A DNA stretch of 64,000 nucleotides from Ephemerocybe angulata (taxonomy: Eukaryota > Basidiomycota > Agaricomycetes > Agaricales > Psathyrellaceae). Below are positions 12,473 to 23,370 of this stretch, one piece after another; the stretch's first letter is position 1, and each line of letters opens with the position of its first letter. The translations under genes were made by a program, and so were the position numbers. The stretch covers positions 124,001 to 188,000 of the forward strand of contig JAACJK010000110.1 in NCBI GenBank assembly GCA_013368325.1, written 5' to 3'. The notes under the pieces were generated by a model. That model worked only from the letters and a program-made list of their open reading frames with translations. It was not told where the DNA came from and did no database searches.

Positions 12473-13523
12473 TTAACTCTCGCTGGACTTCTTCATGCCC
12501 GTCTTCTTCTTTTTAGACGCCGAACCACTTGCGCTCTTGGATTTCTTTTGCTTAGGCTGTGGTGTTGATGAGGAGTCGGCAGGGAGAGCAGGTGAAGTGT
12601 CTTTGCTTGAATCCACGGGTATTGTTGGCTCTCCAACATCTAGAGAAGGATTAAAAAGAATGTAGCAATGGATTTAGGAAGGATCGCACCTGCGAAGGGG
12701 TCAGCGACGGGTCTCCGCCTCTTTCCTTTCCCTTGGGGTTCGCTCGACGATGCAGGGGTTGCTTTTGACGCCTCCACGTCCACGTCCATCTTCGCATCTT
12801 CATCGTCAAACACCTCTAAGTCGTCCTCCTCGTCCTCTCCCGCTGCAGCCTTTTCCTTCAGTTGCTTCTCGTATTCCTGGCGCTCGAACATCTTGGTGGT
12901 GATTTTGGCCGGGACACGAGATGAGGAAGAGGCTTCCGGAACATCCTCTTGTGCTTCTTCTGCAGCTGTCTTCGTCCACTTTACAGAGGAGATGGCGTGT
13001 TTGATAAAGCGCCCTGCGGCCGCTTTGTCGATTTGGTTTGGGCCTGAACGTCCAAGCTCAGTCGCGTTTCTTAGGGAAGTAGAGAAGGAGGGGACGCACG
13101 TGTTGGAGGGTTCTCGGTATGAGAGATTTTGTCAAAGTATTGCCGTATTCTGTCCTGCGTAGGGGAGAGATAAGGATTAGAATACGTTCTTCGCATGGCA
13201 GTAATATTGTCGTACCAATTCACCGATTACTGGGTGTCCTTTCGGGTCGATACCCTTGAGTTTGAGGTACACTACACTTATAAGATTAGGCTCTTCATGT
13301 AGAGGAGCAGAGACCGGGGTGGTAGATGGTACATACTGAATACAAGATCGTAAATGACATAGGGCACATCCGTCTGAAGTTTTGCTTGCTGAAGAGGTTC
13401 GAGATTAAGGACGGTTTCGGGGAGGGTCTGGGAGAAGAGGGACTCGAGGATGCCCTCGAGGTCGTCCAGCGAGTTCGAGAGGGTGTTGACCCTGGAGTTT
13501 AGTTTCGAGATTTCGATGGACAT
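12473..13523 (-). CDS. RRP47: Exosome cofactor Rrp47/Lrp1 (C1D family), 272 aa
   Basis: Rrp47 partners Rrp6 in the nuclear exosome, which trims pre-rRNA, snRNA and snoRNA 3' ends. Five exons read on the minus strand: 13523-13337, 13271-13216, 13154-13100, 13043-12690 and 12639-12473. The Sas10/C1D domain is clear: an N-terminal helix MSIEISKLNSRVNTLSNSL, then YLKLKGIDPKGHPVIGEL joined to DRIRQYFDKI, then NQIDKAAAGRFIKHA, the most conserved C1D motif. The last third is acidic and then Lys/Ser-rich, as in RNA-binding tails of this family. A 56-bp intron (13044-13099) had to be placed to restore the NQIDKAA frame. The start codon is 105 bp from the ATG of the divergent SF3B5 gene. Confidence 0.9.
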
Positions 13524-13628
13524 CGTGGTGGGTGGACCGGCGAGGACGCGCTCAACGGAGAACGGAGGTTGCGATCAGAGCAAGTACCTCCGAAGCAAAC
13601 AACCGACAACACCGCTCAAACCTTCGTC
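13524..13628. promoter_or_regulatory. Divergent promoter between RRP47 and SF3B5
   Basis: Only 105 bp separate the two start codons, so both promoters and 5' UTRs must lie here or overlap the opposite gene. No TATA box is evident. Both genes act in nuclear RNA metabolism, which fits joint expression, though this is inferred from position only. Confidence 0.6.
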
Positions 13629-14179
13629 ATGGTCAGTCATGTTCTCCTCCCAAAGTTCGCGTTATTGACCGTTTCTTCAGTCTTCTGAGCTCAGGTATAC
13701 CGCGAACACGCAATTGGAGCACTGTACGTATCTCTTCGGACCAACGGTGACGAGTACGCTAACGCAGGGCTATCAACAGTACATGCGCGTTACACTGGAA
13801 CCGGTTAGTCTTTCCTATCACTCTCACTGCGAACAGGTCCTCATAATCTGCGACAGGACATGCGGATCTCTCCAAATAGTACGCTTTAGCGTCTTCACCT
13901 GCGTGCTATCGATTCCTAACGAGCTATGCAGTGAATGGTTAACGCACCAACACCGTGACACACTGGCCTCGATCGTCGGTCACCCCACTCTGGCTTCGTA
14001 CCTTGCCATTGCAGAGAATGAGGCCATTGGACGCATTAAGTTCGAAATGACGGAGGTGCGGAAAAGTTCGTTTCATTTATATCACATCATGTGTTGACTC
14101 CATTCCCGTATGATTCTCCTGTATTCTTCAGAGGATGTTGCAGCCCTGCGGACCTCCTCCTCGCAAAGACGACGACTAA
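13629..14179 (+). CDS. SF3B5: Splicing factor 3B subunit 5 (SF3b10/Ysf3), 87 aa in six exons
   Basis: A small subunit of the SF3b complex of U2 snRNP, which recognises the branch point. It is invisible as a single open frame. Exons are 13629-13631 (the ATG alone), 13681-13723, 13780-13803, 13857-13878, 13932-14055 and 14132-14179. Joined, they give LRYTANTQLEHLHARYTGTG, then HADLSKYEWLTHQHRD, LAIAENEAIGRIKFEM and RMLQPCGPPPRKDDD, matching SF3B5 along its whole length (family about 86 residues). The acceptor at 13779 was chosen over 13767 because it restores the family spacing between QLEH and the YxGTGHAD motif. The start in exon 1 rests on reading frame and a consensus-like GTCAGT donor; transcript data would settle it. 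Confidence 0.9.
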
Positions 14180-14943
14180 GTGCATGGGCTTTGCTACGGC
14201 ACCTTGTCAAATACAAATCTTTATCCTTACCAACCGGACCACTTTGAAGCCGCATAATGCGTTCGGCCCTGCTTCTTGCAAATGAAGTGGCTCCCTGTTT
14301 TAGGTTACACGAGATGTCAAGATTGATTGTTTTGGGCTTCTCCAGGGCGGGTTGGTGGGAGATGATGAGTACCGGATGAATACCATGCTTCTTTAATAAC
14401 CCTGTTCTCGCTCGTCCACGGTCTGGCGCTGCATGTATGTCTATTGCCTGGTAATGAAGGTGGTCGAGAATGCCTCTGTTGCCTGGCGGCGAAGTCGGCG
14501 TACTACAGTTTACCGAGCCATCAGGCTTAGTGGGGTTGGATCATGATGCCAACGACCTCGGAGAAGGAGAAAGGCACGGCCAATTTGGGGTTTGATTTGT
14601 CCGTCAAATGTACGGAATCCACCAGTACCCACCCGTTCTGACGTTGGTAGCTCCTGCTATACTTATCAGAGGCACTGCCAACGGATTCGAATGCCCTTCT
14701 TCTAACCGCCGTGCCGCTACCCCAGGTCAGCTCCCCCACTCCCAACTCCCGCCTTAGATATAGGCAACAGTCGCAACAGTGGCCTGGAAAACGAGTTACT
14801 CTCTCTTTGTCTACCAGAATCGCATATCGAAGGACACCTGTGGCTTCACAAAGGCTGTCTAGGGATTTTGACAAAGCCCAGCCGCGTGTACGGATACCTC
14901 CAAGCATTCTCTTGAAGCCGTTATTACCCAGGCACAGTTCGAA
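14180..14943. other. 764-bp spacer between SF3B5 and the methyltransferase gene
   Basis: No conserved gene was recognised. Short frames on both strands lack family resemblance. The last 250 bases may hold 5' UTR or a small upstream exon of the next gene, because a C/T-rich AG-bearing tract occurs near 14710-14730. Confidence 0.4.
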
Positions 14944-17900
14944 ATGGGCTTCACCGTCACCGCTCGTCCCTGTTCCCAGAACTTTGGAGGGCCATCAGCC
15001 TCGACTCCAGTACCAGGCTTCGACTACTCACCTCTACGACGACCAGCCGTCCGAAGCCACTATAGGCCCTTTTCCACAATCGAGGTCAAGCCTAAGGAAG
15101 AGACCCTCTCACCGCCTACATCCCATCGGAATTCTGTCCTTTCAAAAGCAAGACGCCATTCGACCATCTACCGCTCTGTCTCATTAGGCGAAGCCATGGG
15201 CCTAGGCAAAAAGAAGGCAACAGACTCGAAGGACAAGGCGCCAGCTCTCCGAATACGCAAGCTTTCGGATATCTCTGCATCAACGCCGCCGACGGAGGCA
15301 AAATTGTCGACAAAAGTGGTGTCTCGGCCAAGCACAAGCGCTGGCGGCTTAACTGTGGTGGGGCGGAACAATACAAATGGAAATAGCAGCGCTTTGCACC
15401 GTGTAAAGGCCCAGCGATCGATTGGTGCGCTTTTTACGGCGGCAGCGGATGTCTCGCCCAATACGGCACCTCTGGAGAACCATATTCGTTCAAAGGTTGC
15501 CTCTTCCACTATCCCCCCCAGCCCCCTTCGTACTCTCAAGATGGATGTCGCCGCTGGAAATCGTCCCAGAACGCCTTCAAATCCTCGCCCCCGCGGCCAC
15601 TCAAAGGCTGCCGACGACAAAGAGAAGAAGCAGTCAGACAAATTCCAGTCGAATGAATGGCTCACCCGAAGTAGAACAAGGGTCCATCCATTCACGAAAG
15701 AGGTTCCGTACATGCAGGCATACGACATCCCATGCCTCGACAAGTGCGTTCCCTTTCTTTTAGCCTTTGGCCCCTCTTTAATATATATTCTCCGCAGCGA
15801 CCGGTACACCCAGCTCTTGTTAGAGCGGATGAACCCTGGGTCGCCCAGTTTCCACGATTATGGCAAGAAATATCCGATGTCGGTCCTCGACCTGGGGTGT
15901 GGCCAGGGCGACTGGTGCCTCTTTGCAGCGTCAATATGGAAGCATTCTCGTATCACTGGTTTCGACCTCATGGATGTTACGCTTCCAGCCTTTCAAGCAA
16001 CGGAGAACCTTAATTTTGTGCAAGGGAACTTGTGAGTCAATTTACTTGCATATATGCGCCCCGCTAAACGAATCGCCCAGCTTGGTCAAGCTCCCGTTCC
16101 ACGCCAAGTCATTTGAATTCGTCAGGATGGCCAACCTTTCCCTCTGCATCCCCTACGACGCTTGGATGCCCCTTCTGGCTGAAGTTCGTCGGGTCCTGAC
16201 GAATGGCGGTCGCCTCGAGCTCATCGACGACGAGATGTTGTTCCCCTATGGCGAAGAACCCCTCATCAAGGAAACCGTCCTTTCTGAGACTAGAGCTGAG
16301 GCCCCCAAGGAAATACCCTTGGCCACGGAACATGCATATCCTCAGACCTCGTTCTTTGACTTCGCTAGCGACTCTGACCGCGATAGTATGGAAAGCGATG
16401 ACGATGATACCATCGAAACAATGTCCACTACCTCCACTCTGGTTAGCGAGCGAGATTCTATGGGCTTCTTTGGCAAGTCGTCGAAGCGGAGCTCCGCCCA
16501 GTCCACCGCTTCAACCTCCGTTGGGTCAGAAAGGCGTTGGTCCGACGCTAGTATGAGGCGATTCTCTGACGCAATACCACCCCTCACCATCTCTCTGACC
16601 ACGCTGGCCGAGAATGCGACATCTCAGCCTACTATCTCCCCATCCCCTACCGTCACTCCAGCCACCTTCCACCACATCCTAGAAGACAACGAAAATACCA
16701 TCAGCCAATCCCCTACTATCACCGAACGCAAGCATCATAAGAAAACTGCATCAGCTTCAAGCACGAAATCACATTCCGAGGCTATCGTGTCATGGAAGAC
16801 GCGCAGGCTAGCCGCCTCGGAGATGGAGATCATCTTCGAACACGTCCTGCTTGAGCGATATGGTATCGATCCTCGCCCTGCAGAGTTCATCTGCGAGCAT
16901 CTTTCCAACGTCTTTGGCAAAGGCAACTCGGGCAAGGCCAAGAGCTTCCACATCAAACTCGCCCCCTTCGACTCTCCTATCGGTCCTGGCGGCGCCCTCG
17001 ACCCCAGGAATGCCCTGATCGTTTCTTCGCCGCATAAGGCGGAGAAGAAACAGAAGAAGGAGAAATGGGATGGTGCCAGTGGAAAGAAGGAGAAGGAGAA
17101 GAAACGCGAGCGACGCAAGCTGGAGAAGTTGGACAGCGCTAAAGGTAGCCTCGAGGAGCTGTTCCAACAGCCGCAGCCTCCTGTGATCACCGCCAAGGCT
17201 GCCAGTCGACTCGGTCTCATCGCGACTGCACCACCAATGCAACACCGCCGCAATACCACTGAGAGCTCTACCAGCAGCGACGGTGACTCTCCGGTATCAA
17301 GCAAACGATCTAGCTCCTACCATGATCCAACTACCGGGGCTTATGTCAACCTTCCTGTCGTCACCGCCAAGGCGGCGAGCCGTCTCGGTATCCCTGTCAC
17401 ACCTCCACCTCTTCCGCCGAAGTCAGAAGCTATCATTAACTCCTACATACACACGGGGCCGAAGCGGAATTCGAAAGAAGTCAAAAAACCGTTGGACAGC
17501 ACTGTGCGCCTCGTCGTTCAACGACAGAACTCCATGATCAACACCGCTGCTGCCGCAGAAGATCCATCTCCAGCCCCGAGCATCTCTTACAGGGGAGCTG
17601 ATCAGATAGAACGAAACTCGTCCTCCTCCTCGAGTGGTAGTTCAGGTTCGGATCCCGAGTCCCAAAGCTCAAGTAGCTCCAGCGAGGCGGTTAGCAGTGA
17701 TGGGGCTCTCATGGCCCCGCCGCCTCAGCTTAGCGCGAAGGCTGCTGGGCGCCTCGGCATTTCGTATTCGGTCCTTGCAGCTGCTTCTGCGGCGCATAGT
17801 CGGGGATCAGGCGTCTTGGCTCCTGTGCAGAGCCCCGGGTTGTTAGTCTGGCCTTCGACTTACATCCCGATGTCGCCTGAGGAGCTCGAGATGCATTCGT

Positions 17901-18363
17901 GCAAGTGGGTGCAAACCCTCCTGGGGTGCAGGCATGCCATGCGCGAGTTCATCACAGGCAAGTTCGAAGGCATGACGCTGGCGGAGGATCCAGAGTTCGA
18001 GGAGGCCATTTGGGACTATGAATGGTAAGTCAAAGCGCCGCGTCTTGTTTCGTTATCTGACGTAGATTATTACTGCCTAGCTTCCGACGATCTCGTTTCC
18101 ACTGGCCAAATGACAACCCTGAGCTTTTCGGCGACAATGGGTTTCCGGAATCTCCTGGACTGGATGCTCCGAACCCATCGCAGCAGCAACACCAGCGTCT
18201 ATGCAAGCCCGGCGCGAACGGCACCGACACGGTCGAGTCATTCAACGGCCAGTATCGTCGTAACGATTTGACTCATGTTCGAACCATTCGGGTGTTTCAT
18301 GCCGTCAAGGACGTCGAGGACAAGAGCTTTGTCTCGATGTTGTTTCCCAACAATGGTCGATGA
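14944..18363 (+). CDS. Large class I SAM-dependent methyltransferase with Ser-rich flanks (1,086 aa)
   Basis: Four exons: 14944-15743, 15798-16031, 16081-18024 and 18081-18363. A disordered N-terminus of about 260 residues precedes a Rossmann-type methyltransferase core. Motif I is VLDLGCGQGDWCLFAA (residues about 295-310). Next come ITGFDLMDV and a motif IV-like FEFVRMANLSLCIPYDAW, and then LAEVRRVLTNGGRLELIDDE, typical of class I enzymes. A long Ser/Lys-rich stretch then carries three copies of a (T/S)AKAA(S/G)RLG(L/I) motif at residues about 712, 771 and 894. The final 100 residues, with conserved-looking CKWVQTLLGCRHAMREFI, look structured again. The substrate cannot be inferred. Similar fungal proteins are annotated only as methyltransferases. 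An extra 5' exon cannot be excluded. Confidence 0.8.
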
Positions 18364-19497
18364 ACGCTGTCGTTTGCGGTCATGAATCCTTTGCTTTTTG
18401 TGTTTGCAACCTTCATGCCTTCCTTCTCACACGCTACGCACGTCTTTCTCCTCCACGTTTTCGCTTTCCTTTATCATTATTCTGTGCCATCCTCCACAGT
18501 CCTTCGTTCGTTTTCTCTACCTTCCTTTGGTTCGATCCGTTGGCTTTCCTTGTTTTCATTCAGTTCCCTGCTATGTTCCTCCAGCTCTCTATTGTGTTTT
18601 CCCAGAACGTTCCCTTCTCGCATCTTCGTTCAAATTTTCGAAGCTTTTCGGGATCCATTCTCGTATCCATTCCTTGGAATTTCCTTTTTCCATGTCACGG
18701 AACCAAATCGTCGCTCCATTTTCTCTCCCTTCCTCATTTGCTCAGTCTCTTTCCTTGCTTGGTCTGTCCGATCGAGGCTCGATCACCATTGTTTCCATCC
18801 TCCCTCCTTCCGACAATACACGCGTTATCCTTGTTCCGGATTACATTCGAGCACTACTATTCGTAGCTATGCTATTGTTCCTCTACTAGAGAAATTCATT
18901 ATAGTTGTATATTACTGGGCTTTCTTTCTCATTTCATGGTCACATTGGCTGCGTTTCGTACCCTCTCAAACTCTTGGATCTCTGAATCGTGTTCTTCCTA
19001 TGTCACTGGCTCGGTGTTACCGTTGTATCATATCAGTTGTTGTAAATTAGTGCGATATAGACGATTACGAATTCTCCCGGATCGCTTGAGCTTGTGAGAG
19101 GTGCCAGGACTTTGTTGCTAACCAGACCGAATCGCGGAGAGAGAGGATCCTGCACAAGCAATATTTCTACTGTATGTCGTTCATGAGGAGTCCTTGCAAA
19201 GCGGGTCCTTACATAAAAGGCAAAGTTACGAGTTCATTACAGCTGGAAACCGCCGTTTGATAAAGGCTGTGAGAATGTGACCATGAGAGAAGCTGCAGAC
19301 TCATGGAGCCAATTCAAACAGGGGCTGATTGCATGATGTCCCCGTAGGACCTCCTCTGATGAGACCGGTCGGCGGTCGACAAGCGTGCTCAATGGTTACA
19401 GGACGATGCGCTGTCTTTATGCGCCACTGCCTCCTTTCACCTCAACGCTCACCAAACCCGTGCTAAGTACTAGCTGTCGCCGTCAGCCCTGAACCCG
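18364..19497. other. 1.1-kb spacer, strongly pyrimidine-rich in its first half
   Basis: From the stop at 18363 to about 18900 the + strand is dominated by C and T. This keeps several + frames open, but the translations are only Ser/Phe/Leu low complexity, so I read it as a long 3' UTR. From 19050 to 19490 the base composition is mixed, with no gene recognised; it is the presumed promoter of the agmatinase-like gene. Confidence 0.5.
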
Positions 19498-21396
19498 ATG
19501 TCGACCTTGTCATTTGGCGCTATCTTCTGGGTGGTGTCATCGTTCGCCGCCATTCAGCTGGCTGCAGGGCATGGACCTGATTCGCAACATCATTTCCACC
19601 CTCAGTCTCCTGGCGTTGCGAATGGTGGTGTGACGTGGGCACAGAAATATGGTGAACAGGTCGACTTGCCGTTCTCTGGACCTCTGTCCTTCTCGCACTT
19701 GCCGTATACTCGATGCCTGGACACGGTCAACGAGAAGGAACGATTTGATATCGCGATATTGGGAATGCCATTCGACACCACTGTCAGCTACAGACCAGGG
19801 TATGTGCACAACAGTCTCGAGTTACATCTGAACCCTGTTTGTGAAATAGTCGCTGACGAATTCGGGTCTCTAAACTTGTACAGGGCGAGGTTTGGGCCCT
19901 TCGCGATACGCTCTGGGAGTCGCAGGCAGAGGCCGGACAGTGGATACAACATGCAGTGGGGAGTAAACCCGTTAGAAGCAGACGGTCACACTGTAATCGA
20001 TTGTGGAGATGTCAGGGAGTTTCCACGTCTACGTGTTCGTGCGGGCGCTAATTTGATGGTCACAATTTCCACCTGCAGGTTCCTATTGTCGAGACCGACA
20101 ATACCATAGCAATGGACCAGATGGAAGTTGCGTACTCTACGCTCCTGAATCGACCCGTGAAGCACCGAGGCAAGAGCAGGACACGGCATTTGACTCTTGA
20201 TGGGATTGAGCGCCCACGCATCGTGAGGTATGTCTTTTTACTCGCCTTTTCCGACATCGAAGCTCATCAGACTTTCCAGTCTTGGTGGAGATCACTCAAT
20301 TGTAGGTTTGGTTTCTTTGAGGGTAATGTTCCTCGACCAGTGCTGAAGCGCTGACCCCTTTGAAGGTTCTCCCGATTCTTCGTTCACTCCATAAAGTCTA
20401 CGGACCGATTACAGTGATCCACTTTGACGCACATCTGGTACGGTGTCATTCCTCAACTCTCAAGTTGCCTTATCTGACCTTCTGAGCAGGATACCTGGTA
20501 TGCGGGAGAAGATACACCCGGAGTAAATCGAGCCAACCATGGTACATTTTTCTATGTGGCACATGAAGAAGGACTGCTGGGAAATAACAGCATCCATGGC
20601 GGCATCAGGTGTAAGTTAGAGGTCAGTCGGGGCAGCGCCCCTCTACCCCTTGGCTCAAGGCTGGTTCTGATGCACTTATACAGGGTATCAGTGATATCGT
20701 GAACGATATGGCGGTTGGCTTCCAGATCATAACGACTGATGACATCGACGACTTGGGCATACCTGAAATTGTCAAGAGGATAAGGAGGCGTGTCGGCAAT
20801 AGCCCTGTGTACCTAAGGTAAATAGTTGCCGTGCTGTCTTCCTTGCCCACGGATGTACTAATGGCCGTCCCCTCAGTCTTGACATAGATGTTGTCGGTTC
20901 GTTGCTTTAGTCCAGGATTCATTCGATACCTTTTCTCAAACAATCCCTCTAGATCCAGGAATGGCCCCAGCAAGTAAGTGGGATCAATCTTAGATCCTTT
21001 TCCTCTACTCTTTTCTAACTTCTACTCTGATTATCTCTAGCCGGAACACCTGAAGCAGGTGGATGGACAACCCGTGAATTGAAACGCATTATCCGTGGCT
21101 TAGCTGGCCTGAATTTCGTGTATGTTCCTTCTACCTCAAATAAAGATGCCTTCTGAATGTGCCTTTATAGCGGCGCTGATCTTGTGGAAGTCTCCCCTGC
21201 TTATGATCATGGTAAGCCTCCAGACCTCGTTCCAGTATCCCTCCGAGCAGAACTAATCCTTTGGGCAGCGGACATCACCGGGATCGCTGCTGCCAACCTT
21301 GTGCACGACTTCCTCTCCTTGCTTGTCGTCAGCTCGGATGCTAAAAGCGACCGCAAAAGGCGACGAGCTACTATAATAGAGCACGATGATCTCTAA
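19498..21396 (+). CDS. Agmatinase/arginase-family ureohydrolase with signal-like N-terminus (408 aa)
   Basis: This family hydrolyses a guanidino group (agmatine, guanidinobutyrate or similar) to urea with a two-manganese site. Twelve exons with regular GT/AG ends join in frame: 19498-19799, 19884-20010, 20079-20227, 20280-20301, 20366-20437, 20490-20621, 20684-20817, 20877-20896, 20953-20973, 21041-21119, 21171-21211 and 21269-21396. The signatures are complete: FDIAILGMPFD, YRPGARFGPFAIR, SLGGDHSIVLP, VIHFDAHLDTWY, and SLDIDVVDPGMAP followed by GTPEAGGWTTREL. The first 24 residues are hydrophobic and end in AAG, like a secretory signal; this is common in basidiomycete agmatinase-like proteins. 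The exact substrate is undetermined. The intron after 20621 might instead begin at 20610. Confidence 0.9.
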
Positions 21397-23370
21397 GTGA
21401 GGCTTGGCCATCGACGTCACTTGCCAGATGTTAAATAATAGCCGATTCATATATAAGTCGGGAGCAATGGATAGATCCCCTAGGCCCTAACTCGTCTGAT
21501 GAATACAATATGGACCCACACAGCTTCATCTTCTCTCATCGCTACCGCTTATGCGAAACTATTGTTGGACGGGGTGCTGGGCGTTACGCTATTTTCAACG
21601 TCGAATAACGCACTCGACCAAGGCTCAAAAACCATTCCACTTGTGAAGTTTGAACATGTATGGAGCTCTCGTCCTCTCAAAGGCAGACAGAGGGCGCCCT
21701 ATAATTACAGCCTCTTTAGGAGTACATGAGGGACCGTTCTACTCTCCGAAGTAGTTTTTATTCGTTCTGTGTGCTGAAGAAACCCCAGACGACACTGACT
21801 TGGGACAGAGTTCGATAGTATCGAACACAGCCACCATCTTATCGCAAGACGCCACGCCACAAGAGGACGCGAGGACGCAGAAGACGCCCGCTGTAACTTC
21901 CATCCAACTTACCCGACCAGAACAAAAACGCATGGTACTTTCGATCGAATAAAATCCTCTTGCGAGGCTCTTTTATTGCCGTACCCAGCGCTCATCACGG
22001 AGGCTGCGGTCTACACTGCTTGGACGACGATATCTATGTAACAAACTTCAACATCTGACAAGAATATCATTACCCACTATTGCGAAAGATGTCGTGCGAC
22101 GGCTCCCGAGGCACCAGCAATGTTATCTTCAGTGCCTATGCCTGAATCCCTTTGGTTATTCAAGGAGTCTTCGCAACATGACCAGATCCGCAGTGGTCTA
22201 ATTCCGTCCTTCAGTTAGCATTTACATAGTCCTGGTCTTGCTCCTATGAAATACCTTACTGAGGAGGATGAGTTTGGTCGCACAACGGGTTTTCGTTGGG
22301 AGACTCAACGATATGCGGTCACCTTGCGCAGTATGCTGACACCATGGCCGGGCAGATACACATTCCTGCTTGTGTTAAGTATCTGACCTCAACAGTCAAC
22401 TCCGGCACGGCGTCCTACCCAGGGTGCAGAACATCACTGGCAAGTACATAGGCGTTCACAACCCTCCTGGTCAATCCCCATTTATGCTTTTGGATGACAA
22501 GATAGCCTTTGTGCAGTTGGAGACTTACTAAGTGCACTTCACAACGCGCCCAGATAGGGATCGATTCCGGGGAGCACGGTGCTGCGGGTCTCTATGACTC
22601 TGACTCAAAGTTGGGAACGCAGTTCTAATGAGGAGAATATACATCGGTGCTCCAAAAAGTGCGGATAACGCGCGTGGACAAGCATGGCTTCAGTGCCAAA
22701 ATGAGGGTGTCTTATGTAGCGCTAAGCGATCCGCGAGTTCCAAACGTTGTCCTGGCCCTTCTGGGGGTAACTCACCGGCTCCGCATACCGGATGAGAGGA
22801 TCAATGGACGTTGCCAGAGCGCTTCACACCGTGCCGAAGTCTTTCTGGTGGACGCGTTGCCATTCGAGCCGACTTCGAGCCGTTTTCTAGTGATGACTGA
22901 TCAAAACCGATTGAGGTAACAGCTGTGTTAATTTTTAAATGCGTTCTCTTCGCCATTGCGTTGACTCGTAACGGCATCCGGGCATCGAAGTTGGTGTCCG
23001 AACGGTGTGATAGAGGATTGACTCGATTCGAGGGTGTTCAACGGATCCGATGCACGGAATAGTCATCATCTCCGGATAGGACCAACTATCTGGGCCAAAT
23101 TCCGAGAATTAACCGCCTGGATTGTGCGGAGAGGTTGTGTTTATCTACAGTCTTCCCCACAAAGCTGACTGAAAAAATCAGAACATTGAGAAATACATGC
23201 CCAGATCTCCATCGATACGTGTTCTGCACGAATTCCGCGTAATTTCCGTTCAAGGGGCAAGGTCCTTACTCAGCAACTGGACCCACTTGTACTTCAGGAA
23301 TAGGCTTCCTAAGCACATCTTGGGCACATCCCCGAACTGTACAGGTATAAAGCCGCCAGGTTTTTTTCCT
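21397..23370. other. 2-kb intergenic region upstream of the PDR transporter
   Basis: No coding region is supported. Frames such as 21499-21729 and 22647-22919 match nothing recognisable, and the latter starts only at GTG. The region probably holds the 3' end of the agmatinase transcript and a long promoter for the transporter. No terminal repeats or transposase remnants were recognised. Confidence 0.45.

Noticed and set aside
13724..13767. Shorter second intron in SF3B5 (acceptor at 13767)
   Set aside because: It keeps the frame but inserts four residues into the otherwise invariant spacing between QLEH and YxGTGHAD; the acceptor at 13779 fits the family exactly.
14527..14907. 126-codon minus-strand frame before the methyltransferase gene
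   Set aside because: No recognisable domain; it lies in the likely promoter and leader of the + strand gene.
18382..19050. 222-codon open frame after the methyltransferase gene
   Set aside because: Pyrimidine-rich DNA keeps all three + frames open. The translation is Ser/Phe/Leu low complexity with no family resemblance, so it is more likely 3' UTR.
22647..22919. 90-codon frame upstream of the PDR transporter
   Set aside because: It starts at GTG only, matches nothing recognisable and has no supporting splice structure.
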